Below are positions 24,888-33,684 of a stretch of 36,457 nucleotides of DNA, in pieces (positions within the stretch are counted from its first letter, which is position 1; each line of letters begins with the position of its first letter). The DNA comes from UBA10364 sp049611965 (lineage in GTDB: Bacteria > Bacteroidota > Bacteroidia > Flavobacteriales > Schleiferiaceae): the NCBI GenBank assembly GCA_049611965.1, contig JBMZBC010000021.1:1-36457 (forward strand), given 5' to 3'. The position numbers were made by a program, and so were the translations under genes. The notes beneath the pieces were generated by a model. It ran no database searches. It was not told the origin of the DNA and was given only the letters and a program-made list of their open reading frames with translations.

Positions 24888-25501
24888 TCTTCGTTGTTTA
24901 TTATTTGATTTAAATATTGAATTCCTTTGTCGGAGGCTATCCCTCTGATGTGGTACCTGAGGCTTGTTTGACGTAACTCGTCAAGGTCCGCAGGTCGCTC
25001 TGCAATGTTGTTTTCATGGGTCGCCAATATGTGTCCGTAATAGAGAATGGTGATATGGTCAACAGCAATATCTTGACGGTACAAGCCTTCTTCGATTCCC
25101 TTTTTCAGGTTGTCTTGCGTGATTTTAAATACCACTTCTTCACGCTTTTTTTTCAATCTCGGGGCCAATTCCGGATAGTACTGCTCCAGCTGTCCTATCA
25201 ATCGGTCCTCATCGCCGCGCATGTGCTTCTCAGCAAAGCGCTCAATAGCAAAGAGGTCATCTATGGCATTGCCCCCGTTATTCTCAAGCACCTCATACAA
25301 GACGCTTTCCATACTCTGGGCGAAGAAGGTGAACGATTGAAAGAGAAAATCGGGCTTGTTCGACACGAATTTGTAAAGCGTCTTTTTAGAAATTCCACAG
25401 GCACTGGAAATTTGTTCCATGGTAACCGCCTTGATTCCAAACTTTCTAAAAAGCTCAAATCCAGTGGCAAAAATTTTGACAGCGTCTGCAGTAATGCTCA
25501 T
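24884..25501 (-). CDS. TetR/AcrR-family transcriptional regulator
   Basis: The 205-aa protein has an N-terminal helix-turn-helix (about 8-55: FATGFELFRKFGIKAVTMEQISSACGISKKTLYKFVSNKPDFL), the TetR DNA-binding signature, and an all-helical C-terminal ligand domain. It is the first gene of the RND efflux operon and overlaps tolC by four bases. An inverted repeat in the 187-bp region between this gene and asnS is a good candidate for its operator, so it probably represses its own operon until a pump substrate or related signal binds. The inducer cannot be told. Confidence 0.92.
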   Translation of the reverse strand: MSITADAVKIFATGFELFRKFGIKAVTMEQISSACGISKKTLYKFVSNKPDFLFQSFTFFAQSMESVLYEVLENNGGNAIDDLFAIERFAEKHMRGDEDRLIGQLEQYYPELAPRLKKKREEVVFKITQDNLKKGIEEGLYRQDIAVDHITILYYGHILATHENNIAERPADLDELRQTSLRYHIRGIASDKGIQYLNQIINNEE

Positions 25502-25526
25502 TCGTTGTTAGGGTAGGTACGGAGGC

Positions 25527-25570
25527 CGTTTCACTTCATATCGGAAACGAAATATCCACAAATCGTTTCC
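25527..25570. promoter_or_regulatory. Candidate TetR operator in front of the efflux operon
   Basis: The perfect inverted repeat GGAAACGA (25543-25550) / TCGTTTCC (25563-25570) has a 12-bp spacer. A third half-site CGTTTC lies at 25527-25532, so alternating CGTTTC/GAAACG/CGTTTC half-sites cover about 44 bp, starting 26 bp upstream of the regulator ATG. The arrangement would fit binding of dimeric TetR-type repressors. Confidence 0.5.
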
Positions 25571-25662
25571 AGGGTTTCCCTCTTGCAACAATTTTTATGC
25601 CATAATGTTGAGTAATGGTTGATTTTTAGAGAAAAATCGTATTTTAAATGGGCTACTTGATG

Positions 25663-25670
25663 CATATTTG
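25663..25670 (+). promoter_or_regulatory. Possible -7 box of asnS
   Basis: CATATTTG is one mismatch from TAnnTTTG and lies 18 bp before the asnS ATG. No clear TTTG is found at the -33 position, so the call is tentative. Confidence 0.3.
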
Positions 25671-25688
25671 TAGCAAACAACACGAAGA

Positions 25689-27092
25689 ATGAGCATTTCG
25701 AAAATCTTACAAGAGCCGACATTAGGCAGTGTCATTACAGTTAAAGGATGGGTACGCAGCTTTAGAAGCAATCGATTCATCGCCCTTAACGACGGGTCTG
25801 CATTGGCCAACCTACAATGTGTGGTAGACTTCGAGAATGAAGATGAAAACCAGCTCAAGCGCATCACCACAGGTGCTTGTTTGGCAGTTACTGGTGAACT
25901 TGTGGAGAGCCAAGGAAAAGGTCAGAGTGTTGAAATCAACGTACAGTCTTTTGAGGTTTTAGGTGATGCTCCTGTGGAGGAATACCCACTACAACCGAAA
26001 AAACACAGCCTTGAATTCTTGCGTGAGATCGCACACCTGCGTCCTCGTACGAACACCTTTGGAGCTGTATTCCGTATTCGTCACGCCCTCTCTTTCGCCA
26101 TTCACAACTACTTCAATAAAGAAGGTTTCTTCAACTGGCACAGTCCAATCATCACTGGGTCTGATGCAGAAGGTGCTGGTGAGATGTTTCGTGTAACTAC
26201 CCTGCCAAACGGCACAGACCAAGAAAGCAGTGAGGACTTCTTCGGAAAAGAGACGCACCTCACGGTAAGTGGTCAGCTCGAAGGAGAGCTTGGCGCTATG
26301 GGTTTGGGTAAGATATACACCTTCGGACCTACGTTCCGTGCTGAAAACTCAAATACAACACGTCACTTGGCAGAATTCTGGATGATCGAGCCTGAGATGG
26401 CATTCTTTGATCTCGAGATGAACATGGATTTGGCTGAGGACTTTTTGAAATATACCATTCAGTACGTTTTAGATAACTGCCGTGCCGATCTCGAATTCCT
26501 CGACAAACGTTTTGCAGACGAGCAAAAAACGAAGCCTCAAAACGAGCGCTCTGAGCAAGGACTTATTGAAAAGCTAGAGTTCGTGGCAAGCAACGACTTC
26601 GTGCGTTTGAGCTACACTGAAGCCATCGAAATCCTGCGCAACTGTAAGCCAAATAAGAAGAAGAAATTCAAATACCTCATAGGTGAATGGGGCGCTGACC
26701 TCCAAAGTGAGCACGAGCGCTACCTCGTTGAAAAGCATTTCAAAGCACCAGTGGTATTGTTTGATTACCCTGCCAACATCAAAGCTTTCTACATGCGTTT
26801 GAACGAGGACGAGAAGACCGTTCGTGCTATGGACATTTTGTTCCCGGGCATCGGCGAGATTGTCGGCGGTTCACAACGTGAGGAGCGCTACGATGTCCTG
26901 AAGCAAAAAGTCGCTGATGTCGGTATTCCTGAAGAAGAACTCTGGTGGTACCTCGAGACCCGCAAGTTTGGAACATGTGTTCACAGCGGATTTGGATTAG
27001 GCTTTGAGCGCTTGGTCTTGTTCGCAACAGGCATGGGTAATATCCGTGATGTTATCCCGTTCCCACGCACGCCAAAAAGCGCAAACTTTTAA
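25689..27092 (+). CDS. asnS: Asparaginyl-tRNA synthetase
   Basis: The 467-aa class IIb aminoacyl-tRNA synthetase charges tRNA-Asn with asparagine in the cytoplasm. It has the anticodon-binding OB fold at about 15-100 (VKGWVRSFRSNRFIALNDGS). The catalytic domain follows with motif 2 FRAENSNTTRHLAEFWMIEPEM (about 217-238) and motif 3 GFGLGFERLVLFATG near the C-terminus. The ending NIRDVIPFPRTPKSANF is typical for AsnRS (AspRS differs). Length is normal. rpoN follows 21 bp later on the same strand, so these genes probably share a transcript. Confidence 0.96.
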   Translation: MSISKILQEPTLGSVITVKGWVRSFRSNRFIALNDGSALANLQCVVDFENEDENQLKRITTGACLAVTGELVESQGKGQSVEINVQSFEVLGDAPVEEYPLQPKKHSLEFLREIAHLRPRTNTFGAVFRIRHALSFAIHNYFNKEGFFNWHSPIITGSDAEGAGEMFRVTTLPNGTDQESSEDFFGKETHLTVSGQLEGELGAMGLGKIYTFGPTFRAENSNTTRHLAEFWMIEPEMAFFDLEMNMDLAEDFLKYTIQYVLDNCRADLEFLDKRFADEQKTKPQNERSEQGLIEKLEFVASNDFVRLSYTEAIEILRNCKPNKKKKFKYLIGEWGADLQSEHERYLVEKHFKAPVVLFDYPANIKAFYMRLNEDEKTVRAMDILFPGIGEIVGGSQREERYDVLKQKVADVGIPEEELWWYLETRKFGTCVHSGFGLGFERLVLFATGMGNIRDVIPFPRTPKSANF

Positions 27093-27113
27093 TCGCCCTC
27101 CCACCCCTAACCT

Positions 27114-28556
27114 ATGCTAAAGCAAACCCTTTCACAAAAACTTCAACAGAAGCTGAGTCCTCAACAGATTCAGCTCATGAAGTTGGTGCAGCTACCGACC
27201 CAAAGTCTGGAAGCTCGCATCAAACAGGAGTTGGAAGAGAATCCAGCTCTTAATGAGGGTAGAGAAAAGCAAGAGGATAACTTTGAAAATGATAATTCCG
27301 ACGACCGCGAAGTTCGCGACAGTATGGAAGAGATTAACTGGGACGACTATCTCCGAGACGATGATATCCCGGAATACCGCACCAAAGCCAACAACTTCAG
27401 TGTAGACGACGAATTGTACGAAGCACCGGTAGTGGTCAGCGAAAGTTTTCATGAAAGTCTCATTAGCCAACTGCGGTTGCGCAACCTCAGCGAAGAGGAT
27501 TTAGAATTGGCAATCTACTTAGTGGGTACTATTGATGACGACGGTATTCTTCGACGTTCAATGGAAGATATCGTTGATGATCTCGCCTTCTCACAAGGCG
27601 TATTCACGGATGAAAAGGAGCTGGAGCGCCTGCTGATGATCATTCAAGATTTAGACCCTGCTGGCGTTGGTGGCCGTGATTTGCAGGAATGTTTGATCCT
27701 TCAACTAGAACGTAAAACTCCATCGTTACGAGTAAATCTTGCCTTGAGTATCCTCGAGGACTACTTTGATATTTTCGTGAAACGCCATTATCAAAAATTG
27801 ATGGACCGCTTGGGTGTCCAAGAAGATGAGCTGAAGGAAGCCATTGAAGAAATTGGCCGATTAAACCCAAAACCGGGCGGGTCTTCAAACCTTAGCAGGC
27901 CTACCGAGAATGTTATTCCAGATTACAACCTTAAGATTGTTGACGACGAACTAGAATTGACCCTCAATGGAAGGAATGCTCCAGAGCTCAGTTTAAGTCC
28001 GAAATACCGCGAAATGTTGGAGCATTACAAGGCCAGCGGGCAGAAAAACAAATCGGAGAAAGAAGCACAGCTGTTTGTGAAGCAGAAGCTCGACAGCGCC
28101 AGGTGGTTCATTGAAGCCATCGTGCAGCGACAGCAAACCCTAATGTTTACCATGGAGGCTATCCTTGAATACCAACGTGAGTATTTTTTGACCGGCGACG
28201 AACGCAAACTCAAGCCAATGATTCTCAAGGATATTGCAGAGAAAATTGAAATGGACATCTCAACGGTTAGTCGCGTTGCCTCGAATAAATACATTCAGAC
28301 GCCTTACGGGACTTTCTTAATCAAGCGATTTTTCTCGGAGTCTATGACCAACGCAGACGGTGAAGAGGTAAGTACTAGAGAAATTAAGAAGATTTTAGAG
28401 GATGTAGTAGCCGAAGAGAACAAACGCAAGCCGCTGACTGACGAAGCATTGGCCAACATTCTAAAAGAAAAGGGCTACCCGATAGCGCGTCGAACCATTG
28501 CTAAATACCGTGAGCAATTAGACATCCCAGTAGCCCGAATGCGAAAAGAACTTTAG
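27114..28556 (+). CDS. rpoN: RNA polymerase sigma-54 factor
   Basis: The 480-aa sigma factor directs transcription from -24/-12 promoters and needs an ATP-driven activator. Region I is the Gln/Leu-rich start (LSQKLQQKLSPQQIQLMKLVQLPTQSLEARIKQELEENPAL). An acidic region II follows (about 50-90). The core-binding and DNA-binding parts contain KPMILKDIAEKIEMDISTVSRVASNKYIQTPYGTFLIKRFFS, and the RpoN box is ARRTIAKYRE near residue 460. Its stop overlaps the GTG start of a PAP2-like gene. A good sigma-54 promoter lies in the same window before 1799. No sigma-54 activator gene is visible here. Confidence 0.96.
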   Translation: MLKQTLSQKLQQKLSPQQIQLMKLVQLPTQSLEARIKQELEENPALNEGREKQEDNFENDNSDDREVRDSMEEINWDDYLRDDDIPEYRTKANNFSVDDELYEAPVVVSESFHESLISQLRLRNLSEEDLELAIYLVGTIDDDGILRRSMEDIVDDLAFSQGVFTDEKELERLLMIIQDLDPAGVGGRDLQECLILQLERKTPSLRVNLALSILEDYFDIFVKRHYQKLMDRLGVQEDELKEAIEEIGRLNPKPGGSSNLSRPTENVIPDYNLKIVDDELELTLNGRNAPELSLSPKYREMLEHYKASGQKNKSEKEAQLFVKQKLDSARWFIEAIVQRQQTLMFTMEAILEYQREYFLTGDERKLKPMILKDIAEKIEMDISTVSRVASNKYIQTPYGTFLIKRFFSESMTNADGEEVSTREIKKILEDVVAEENKRKPLTDEALANILKEKGYPIARRTIAKYREQLDIPVARMRKEL

Positions 28557-29167
28557 TGCGCTACAGCCTTAAACATATTCTTGCTCAGCTCTTGAGCTAC
28601 ACATTGCACCCAGGGATGCTTCCTACCGCCGGAGCATTCTACATCTTGTTTGTACACCCTGATGTTTTCGCCGTTGAAAGTATTGCCCGTGTGCTGTTTG
28701 TTGTGTTCACAGGTACGTATCTCATCCCCATGCTTGTCATCTACATACTCACCGTAGTGGGCATTATTGAAAGTGTACACCTCATCAAAAAGCAAGACCG
28801 CATATACCCCTATGTAGTAGCTGCATTTAGTGCCATCCTAACCTCTCGTATTCTGATGAACATGGGTGCACCTCGTGAAATAATTTACAGTATTCTTGCG
28901 AGCGCTTTTATTCTAGTGGTCAGTTCGGTACTCATTCCTTTTTTCAAGAGCAGTGCACACATGGCTGGTATGGCTGGATTTACAGGGCTGTATCTCGCCC
29001 TCTTCGAAAAATACAACGCAGGAAACCTAAGCACCATGCTCGTACTTGTAGGCCTTTGTGGGGCCATGGCTTGGGCACGAGTTGCGCTAAAACGTCACAC
29101 CCTCAGAGAGCTCTTTAGTGGCGCAGTGTTGGGCTTTTTGAGTATTTACGTACTCCTTTCTCGGTAA
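28556..29167 (+). CDS. PAP2-like integral membrane protein
   Basis: The 203-aa product has about five to six transmembrane helices. It shows a spread-out version of the phosphatidic-acid-phosphatase motifs: KKQDRIYPY (79-86), KSSAHMAG (131-138, with H135 in the position of PSGH) and KRHTLRELFSGAVLG (179-193, R180 and H181, with Glu185 where the family usually has Asp). It probably acts on a lipid or undecaprenyl phosphate at the inner membrane, but the motif changes leave activity uncertain. The start is GTG, overlapping the rpoN stop (TAGTG), so translation is coupled to rpoN. A later ATG would remove the first helix. Confidence 0.7.
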   Translation: MRYSLKHILAQLLSYTLHPGMLPTAGAFYILFVHPDVFAVESIARVLFVVFTGTYLIPMLVIYILTVVGIIESVHLIKKQDRIYPYVVAAFSAILTSRILMNMGAPREIIYSILASAFILVVSSVLIPFFKSSAHMAGMAGFTGLYLALFEKYNAGNLSTMLVLVGLCGAMAWARVALKRHTLRELFSGAVLGFLSIYVLLSR

Positions 29168-29254
29168 ATCGATTCGTTTACTCATTCTTCTTGTCCTCGC
29201 GGAATTTTATGTGGATATTTATGCTACTGAAATATGTACAAGAAGAACAACCTC

Positions 29255-31462
29255 ATGAAAAAAGTCATTCGTCTCTTTATTCTAGCGTTTGCATTCCTAG
29301 GAATGTCAACAGTCGCTGAGGCCTCGCACAATGCTGGTGGTGATATTCAATACGAATACATCAGCTCCACAGGTAACTCGCACAAATACAAAATTACCAT
29401 GCGTCTCTACCGCGATGCGACAGGTATCAACCTGCCGGCTTCTGCAACGGTGTATGCTTGTTCCGCAAACTTTGCTACCGTAAGTGCTACGCTTTCCGAA
29501 GTAGGTACTACAGGTGGTTCAGGGGTAGTAGCTCCAACTCTTTTCGACTGTGTGAGCAGTACGAATGCCGGGGTAACCATCAACGTAATGCTTTACGAAG
29601 GTGAAATCACGCTACCAGGTAACGCGCCAGATTGGACATTTGCATTTAGTACTTGTTGTCGTAACCCTGCGGTAGACAACATCACCAACCCTTCTTCACA
29701 GGGCTTCTACATTGAAGCCAAGCTGAACAACCAGATCGGTCAAAACAACAGCCCGGAGTTTGTTAGTGAGCCAGTACGTGCATTCTGTACTGGTCGTACA
29801 TTTAACTGGAAGCAGAGCGTTGTTGAACCAGACGGTGATTCTATTTACTACCGTATTTCACACGTAAAAGCGGGTGCTTCAGGATCTTGTTCTCCAACGA
29901 ATATTCCTTACGCTGCAGGTTGGACGTACGATCAGCCAATCACTACGAACCCGGCGAATTCATTGTACATGAACCCTTCTACAGGTTTGATTACGTTCAA
30001 ACCGTCTGCTATTGAGATTGACGTAATGGCAGTAACCGTAGATGAGTATCGCTACGACTCAACATTGTACGTATGGCGCAAGATTGGTGAGGTAAACCGT
30101 GATATGCAGATTGCTATTGCCTCTGCCTGTACGCCGTTGGCTCAGGCCGGTGTGCAGCTCGACTACCAAGCACCAGGCATGTACCAGGATCCGGTAAATG
30201 GTCTACCAACGGTAGATTACAACTGTTTGGATTCTTCCGTGACTTTGAAGTTCGCAGTAAAGTTAGATTGTAGCTCTATCTCGCCGGACGGAACAGACTT
30301 CCGTTTGACGAAGCCTGACGGTCAGCCGTTGGCTATTGAGTCTATTACAGCAAACTGTGATAACAACTTTGAGGCTTCTCAAATGACCATCAAGCTGTTC
30401 AAGCCACTTACCAAAAACGGTAAATACTTCTTGTATTCAAAGGTGGGTAATGATGGAAACACGCTCTTAAACAAGTGTGGTTTCCCAATGAACGAATTTG
30501 ATACCATCCAGCTAAATGTGGAAGGCTGTTTCAACGCGGACTACCAGTTGGAAAACGTAACTATTGAAGACGATAAAAACCCGGTTATCGAATGGAGTGC
30601 AGATACTTCGTCGTACCCGAACTACCTTTTCCAAGAATGGCAAATCTTCCGTAAGGATCCAGGCCAAACACAATGGAACAAAGTGGGTACGGTATTCAAC
30701 CAGTACAAGTACGACTTTAAAGACAACCAAATCGGTTTTATCAAGGTCGACCAAGACAGCTACGACTATCGCGTAGACATGAAGTTGAACGATGATATGC
30801 AGGGGCCTACAGGCGATGCACACAGCATTCTCTTGCAAAGAGATAATGGTATAGTGCCAATCGTTGATCCTGATACTAATGCCATTAACCTCATCTGGAA
30901 TACATACAATGCTTGGCCGGTAGACAGCTACACCGTTGTACTGCAAGAAAAAGTAAACGGTACTTGGATGCAGGAGTTTGTACACGATCACGTAAGCTCG
31001 CCGCAAAACCCTGTAGTAGCGCCGGATACAACGTATGAAATGTTTGTCGAGCTTGTTCCTGGTGAATACCGTGTATGTGTTCGTACGACCAACCCTGGCG
31101 ATACAGTATACACTGCTTACTCAAACTGTTTACCAATCATCGTGACTACTCCTCCAGTACCAGATACTGTAGTGGTACCAAACTTTATTACGCCAAACGG
31201 TGACAATGTTAACGATGAGTTTATCCTTCAATACGTGGAAGATTATGAAGATCTAAGTCAGGTCACTATTTTCAACAGATGGGGCGACAGAGTATGGCAA
31301 AGTGAACCACTTTACGACAACTCTAACCCATGGAGAGGAACCAATCAAAACAATGTGAAATTAGCCGATGGAGTATACTTCTACACCATTGAGTTAATCA
31401 ACGCCGCCGATGAGTATCAATACGTCATCAACGGTACGGTCACCATTATGGATGCCCGCTAA
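29255..31462 (+). CDS. Large surface protein with gliding-motility-type (T9SS type B) C-terminal domain
   Basis: The 735-aa secreted protein has a signal peptide (MKKVIRLFILAFAFLGMSTVAEA). The N-terminal region SHNAGGDIQYEYI...RLYRDATG is one I associate with large Bacteroidota surface proteins. Cys-containing beta domains follow (for example FSTCCRNPAVDN), then a fibronectin-like part. The type B sorting domain (about 645-735) contains NFITPNGDNVNDEF, FNRWGDRVWQS, DGVYFYTIEL and GTVTIMDAR. It would be exported by the type IX system and held at the surface, possibly as an adhesin. ATG at 29255 gives the standard signal peptide; ATG at 29234 would add seven residues. A TATTTATG box at 29216-29223 may be its -7 element. 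A strong terminator follows. Confidence 0.85.
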   Translation: MKKVIRLFILAFAFLGMSTVAEASHNAGGDIQYEYISSTGNSHKYKITMRLYRDATGINLPASATVYACSANFATVSATLSEVGTTGGSGVVAPTLFDCVSSTNAGVTINVMLYEGEITLPGNAPDWTFAFSTCCRNPAVDNITNPSSQGFYIEAKLNNQIGQNNSPEFVSEPVRAFCTGRTFNWKQSVVEPDGDSIYYRISHVKAGASGSCSPTNIPYAAGWTYDQPITTNPANSLYMNPSTGLITFKPSAIEIDVMAVTVDEYRYDSTLYVWRKIGEVNRDMQIAIASACTPLAQAGVQLDYQAPGMYQDPVNGLPTVDYNCLDSSVTLKFAVKLDCSSISPDGTDFRLTKPDGQPLAIESITANCDNNFEASQMTIKLFKPLTKNGKYFLYSKVGNDGNTLLNKCGFPMNEFDTIQLNVEGCFNADYQLENVTIEDDKNPVIEWSADTSSYPNYLFQEWQIFRKDPGQTQWNKVGTVFNQYKYDFKDNQIGFIKVDQDSYDYRVDMKLNDDMQGPTGDAHSILLQRDNGIVPIVDPDTNAINLIWNTYNAWPVDSYTVVLQEKVNGTWMQEFVHDHVSSPQNPVVAPDTTYEMFVELVPGEYRVCVRTTNPGDTVYTAYSNCLPIIVTTPPVPDTVVVPNFITPNGDNVNDEFILQYVEDYEDLSQVTIFNRWGDRVWQSEPLYDNSNPWRGTNQNNVKLADGVYFYTIELINAADEYQYVINGTVTIMDAR

Positions 31463-31492
31463 AATGTCCCCACTCGCTTAACACGCGAACAC

Positions 31493-31527
31493 AACCCGGC
31501 TCCCACATAGGGAGCCGGGTTTTTTTA
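31493..31527 (+). terminator. Rho-independent terminator of the surface-protein gene
   Basis: A perfect 12-bp stem, AACCCGGCTCCC (31493-31504) and its complement (31510-31521), has a five-base loop followed by a T-run. It separates the surface-protein gene from uvrC, whose ATG is 12 bp downstream. Confidence 0.92.
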
Positions 31528-31538
31528 TCTTTACCCCG

Positions 31539-33338
31539 ATGGCTGACGCACCCGTACACATTCAAAATCTGCTAAAGACCCTGCCGCACAAACCGGGGGT
31601 CTACCAGCACATTGATAAGGACGGGAACATCCTTTACATCGGGAAGGCCAAGGATCTGAAAAAGCGCGTTAGCAGCTATTTTACCAAGAGCGTTACCAGT
31701 GCTCGTATAGCAGTTATGGTAAAGAAGGTCGCCGACATCCGAACCATCATTACAGATTCCGAAGGAGATGCCTTGTTGCTTGAAAACAACCTCATCAAGG
31801 AGCACCAACCACGATACAACATCAACCTAAAGGACGATAAAAGCTACCCCTACATAACCATCCGAAAAGAGCGCTTTCCAAGAATCTATGGACTGCGCAA
31901 TATCAAACGCGACGGCAGTGAGTACTACGGTCCCTACCCATCGGTAAAAGCAATGAAAGCGGTACTCGAGCTGATCAAGCAGATGTACCCCACGCGTACC
32001 TGTAAGTACCTGCTGAGTGAGGAAAATATTGAGAAAGGAAAGTTTAAACTGTGTCTTGAGTACCACATTGGGAATTGCAAAGGGCCGTGTGAAGACCTCC
32101 AGAGTGAAGCAGACTATAACGCGGATGTCGATGCTGCACGAAAGATCATCAAAGGACAGCTGGGCGAGGTAAAACGAAACCTCAAAGAGCGTATGGCTAA
32201 CCATGCCACAAACCTCGAATTTGAGCAGGCCCAATACTGCAAGGAACGCCTTGATGCCCTAGAAAAATATGCAGCGAAGAGCGCTGTGGTGAGCTTCCGC
32301 ATGACCAATATTGATGTGTTCAGCGTAAGCATGGATGCCGAATTTGGATACGTCAACTACCTGAAAATTGTAGAAGGCGCCATCGTGCAGAGCTATACCG
32401 TGGAAATGAAAAAGAAGCTCGAAGAGGAGCATCAGGACTTTTTGCACCTGGCTATACCGGAAATACGCGATCTCTTTGGTTCCACCTCCCGCAGGGTGTT
32501 TACATCGCATCCTGTTGCCCTTGAGCTCGAAGGGGTAGAATTTGCAGTACCGCAAAAAGGAGAGAAAAAGAAGCTCATCGACCTCAGCATTAAGAACGCG
32601 ATGTACTACCGTCAGGAGAAACTCAAGAACATTCAGATTGTTGATCCAGACCGCCACGTTAAACGCATCATGACCCAGATGAAGACGGATTTACGCATGC
32701 CAGAGGAGCCGCGTCACTTGGAGTGTTTTGACAACTCAAACATTCAAGGAACAAATCCTGCATCGGCTTGTGTCGTCTTTAAAAACGGGAAGCCGTCGAA
32801 AAAAGACTACCGAAAGTTCAACATCAAAACCGTCGAGGGACCGGACGATTTTGCTTCCATGGAAGAGGTCGTGCACAGAAGGTACAGACGACTTTTGGAT
32901 GAGGGGGAGCCGCTACCACAGTTGATTGTTATTGATGGGGGTAAAGGCCAGCTAAGTGCAGCACTGAGTTCCCTTGAACGTCTAGGTCTACGAGGTAAGA
33001 TTACCATAATTGGCATTGCGAAACGCCTAGAAGAAATCTACTTCCCAGGGGATCCATACCCGCTCTATCTCGACAAACGAAGTGAAACACTGAAGATCAT
33101 CCAGCAGGCACGAGACGAGGCGCACAGGTTCTCTTTGAGCCACCACAGAAACCGTAGAAGTAAGGGAGCTTATAAAAGTGAATTGGACGGTATTAAAGGC
33201 ATTGGCCCAGAGACCATCAAATCATTAATGCGCAAGTTTAAAAGCGTGAAAAAGGTAAAGGAAGCACCCTTCGAGGCGCTCGTAGAATGTGTCGGTTTGC
33301 AGAAGGCGAAACTCTTACAGACCCACTTAAAGGATTAA
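31539..33338 (+). CDS. uvrC: Excinuclease ABC subunit C
   Basis: The 599-aa nuclease makes both incisions in UvrABC nucleotide-excision repair. The GIY-YIG domain (about 16-95) contains KPGVYQHI, ILYIGKAKDLKKRV and LLLENNLIKEHQPRYN. A UVR helical hairpin (about 215-250: NLEFEQAQYCKERLDALEKYA) would bind UvrB. The C-terminal RNase H-like nuclease domain has FDNSNIQG and VIDGGKGQL with their conserved Asp residues. A tandem helix-hairpin-helix (GIKGIGPETIKSLMRKF, VGLQKAKLL) ends the protein. The length matches the family. The gene converges on a small minus-strand gene with a four-base overlap of the ends. Confidence 0.97.
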   Translation: MADAPVHIQNLLKTLPHKPGVYQHIDKDGNILYIGKAKDLKKRVSSYFTKSVTSARIAVMVKKVADIRTIITDSEGDALLLENNLIKEHQPRYNINLKDDKSYPYITIRKERFPRIYGLRNIKRDGSEYYGPYPSVKAMKAVLELIKQMYPTRTCKYLLSEENIEKGKFKLCLEYHIGNCKGPCEDLQSEADYNADVDAARKIIKGQLGEVKRNLKERMANHATNLEFEQAQYCKERLDALEKYAAKSAVVSFRMTNIDVFSVSMDAEFGYVNYLKIVEGAIVQSYTVEMKKKLEEEHQDFLHLAIPEIRDLFGSTSRRVFTSHPVALELEGVEFAVPQKGEKKKLIDLSIKNAMYYRQEKLKNIQIVDPDRHVKRIMTQMKTDLRMPEEPRHLECFDNSNIQGTNPASACVVFKNGKPSKKDYRKFNIKTVEGPDDFASMEEVVHRRYRRLLDEGEPLPQLIVIDGGKGQLSAALSSLERLGLRGKITIIGIAKRLEEIYFPGDPYPLYLDKRSETLKIIQQARDEAHRFSLSHHRNRRSKGAYKSELDGIKGIGPETIKSLMRKFKSVKKVKEAPFEALVECVGLQKAKLLQTHLKD

Positions 33339-33661
33339 TCTTCCTTGACCAAATACGTCTGCCAGCTCGTGTGGAAAAACAGAACCGCAGTCTCGTTGCG
33401 TTCGTTGAAGTATTGAATCATGCGCGCCACCGTTGTGACAATTTCTTTGGCCTTTTCGACGCGCTCTTTCAAGATCAGATCAATGCTATCAATGTAAATG
33501 GCGACACCTGTATTGGAGACACTCATGTCCTCAGGATCCTTGTCCTCGTCTTCCTCACCACCAAGAATTTTAATAATTGGCCAATTCAGGCCTCCAGCAT
33601 TTAGCTCATCGCGAACTTCTGCTGCATCGACTACAAACTGAATAGAGGTACCTTCAAACAT
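33335..33661 (-). CDS. Hypothetical protein, 108 aa
   Basis: I do not recognise a family. The protein is soluble and acidic, with a central run GGEEDEDKDPED (about 34-46) and a helical stretch LILKERVEKAKEIVTTVARMIQYFNE. No signal peptide, transmembrane segment or metal motif is present. It lies 23 bp after the deiodinase-like gene on the same strand, so it is probably the last gene of the ABC transporter operon, and its 3' end overlaps the converging uvrC by four bases. The strand, tight packing and protein-like composition support a real gene. Confidence 0.6.
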   Translation of the reverse strand: MFEGTSIQFVVDAAEVRDELNAGGLNWPIIKILGGEEDEDKDPEDMSVSNTGVAIYIDSIDLILKERVEKAKEIVTTVARMIQYFNERNETAVLFFHTSWQTYLVKED

Positions 33662-33684
33662 GTCTCTGGGAATTTTGACAAAGG

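Noticed and set aside
30512..31006. 164-codon minus-strand open frame within the surface-protein gene
   Set aside because: It mirrors the coding frame of a clear T9SS protein and shows no domain of its own.
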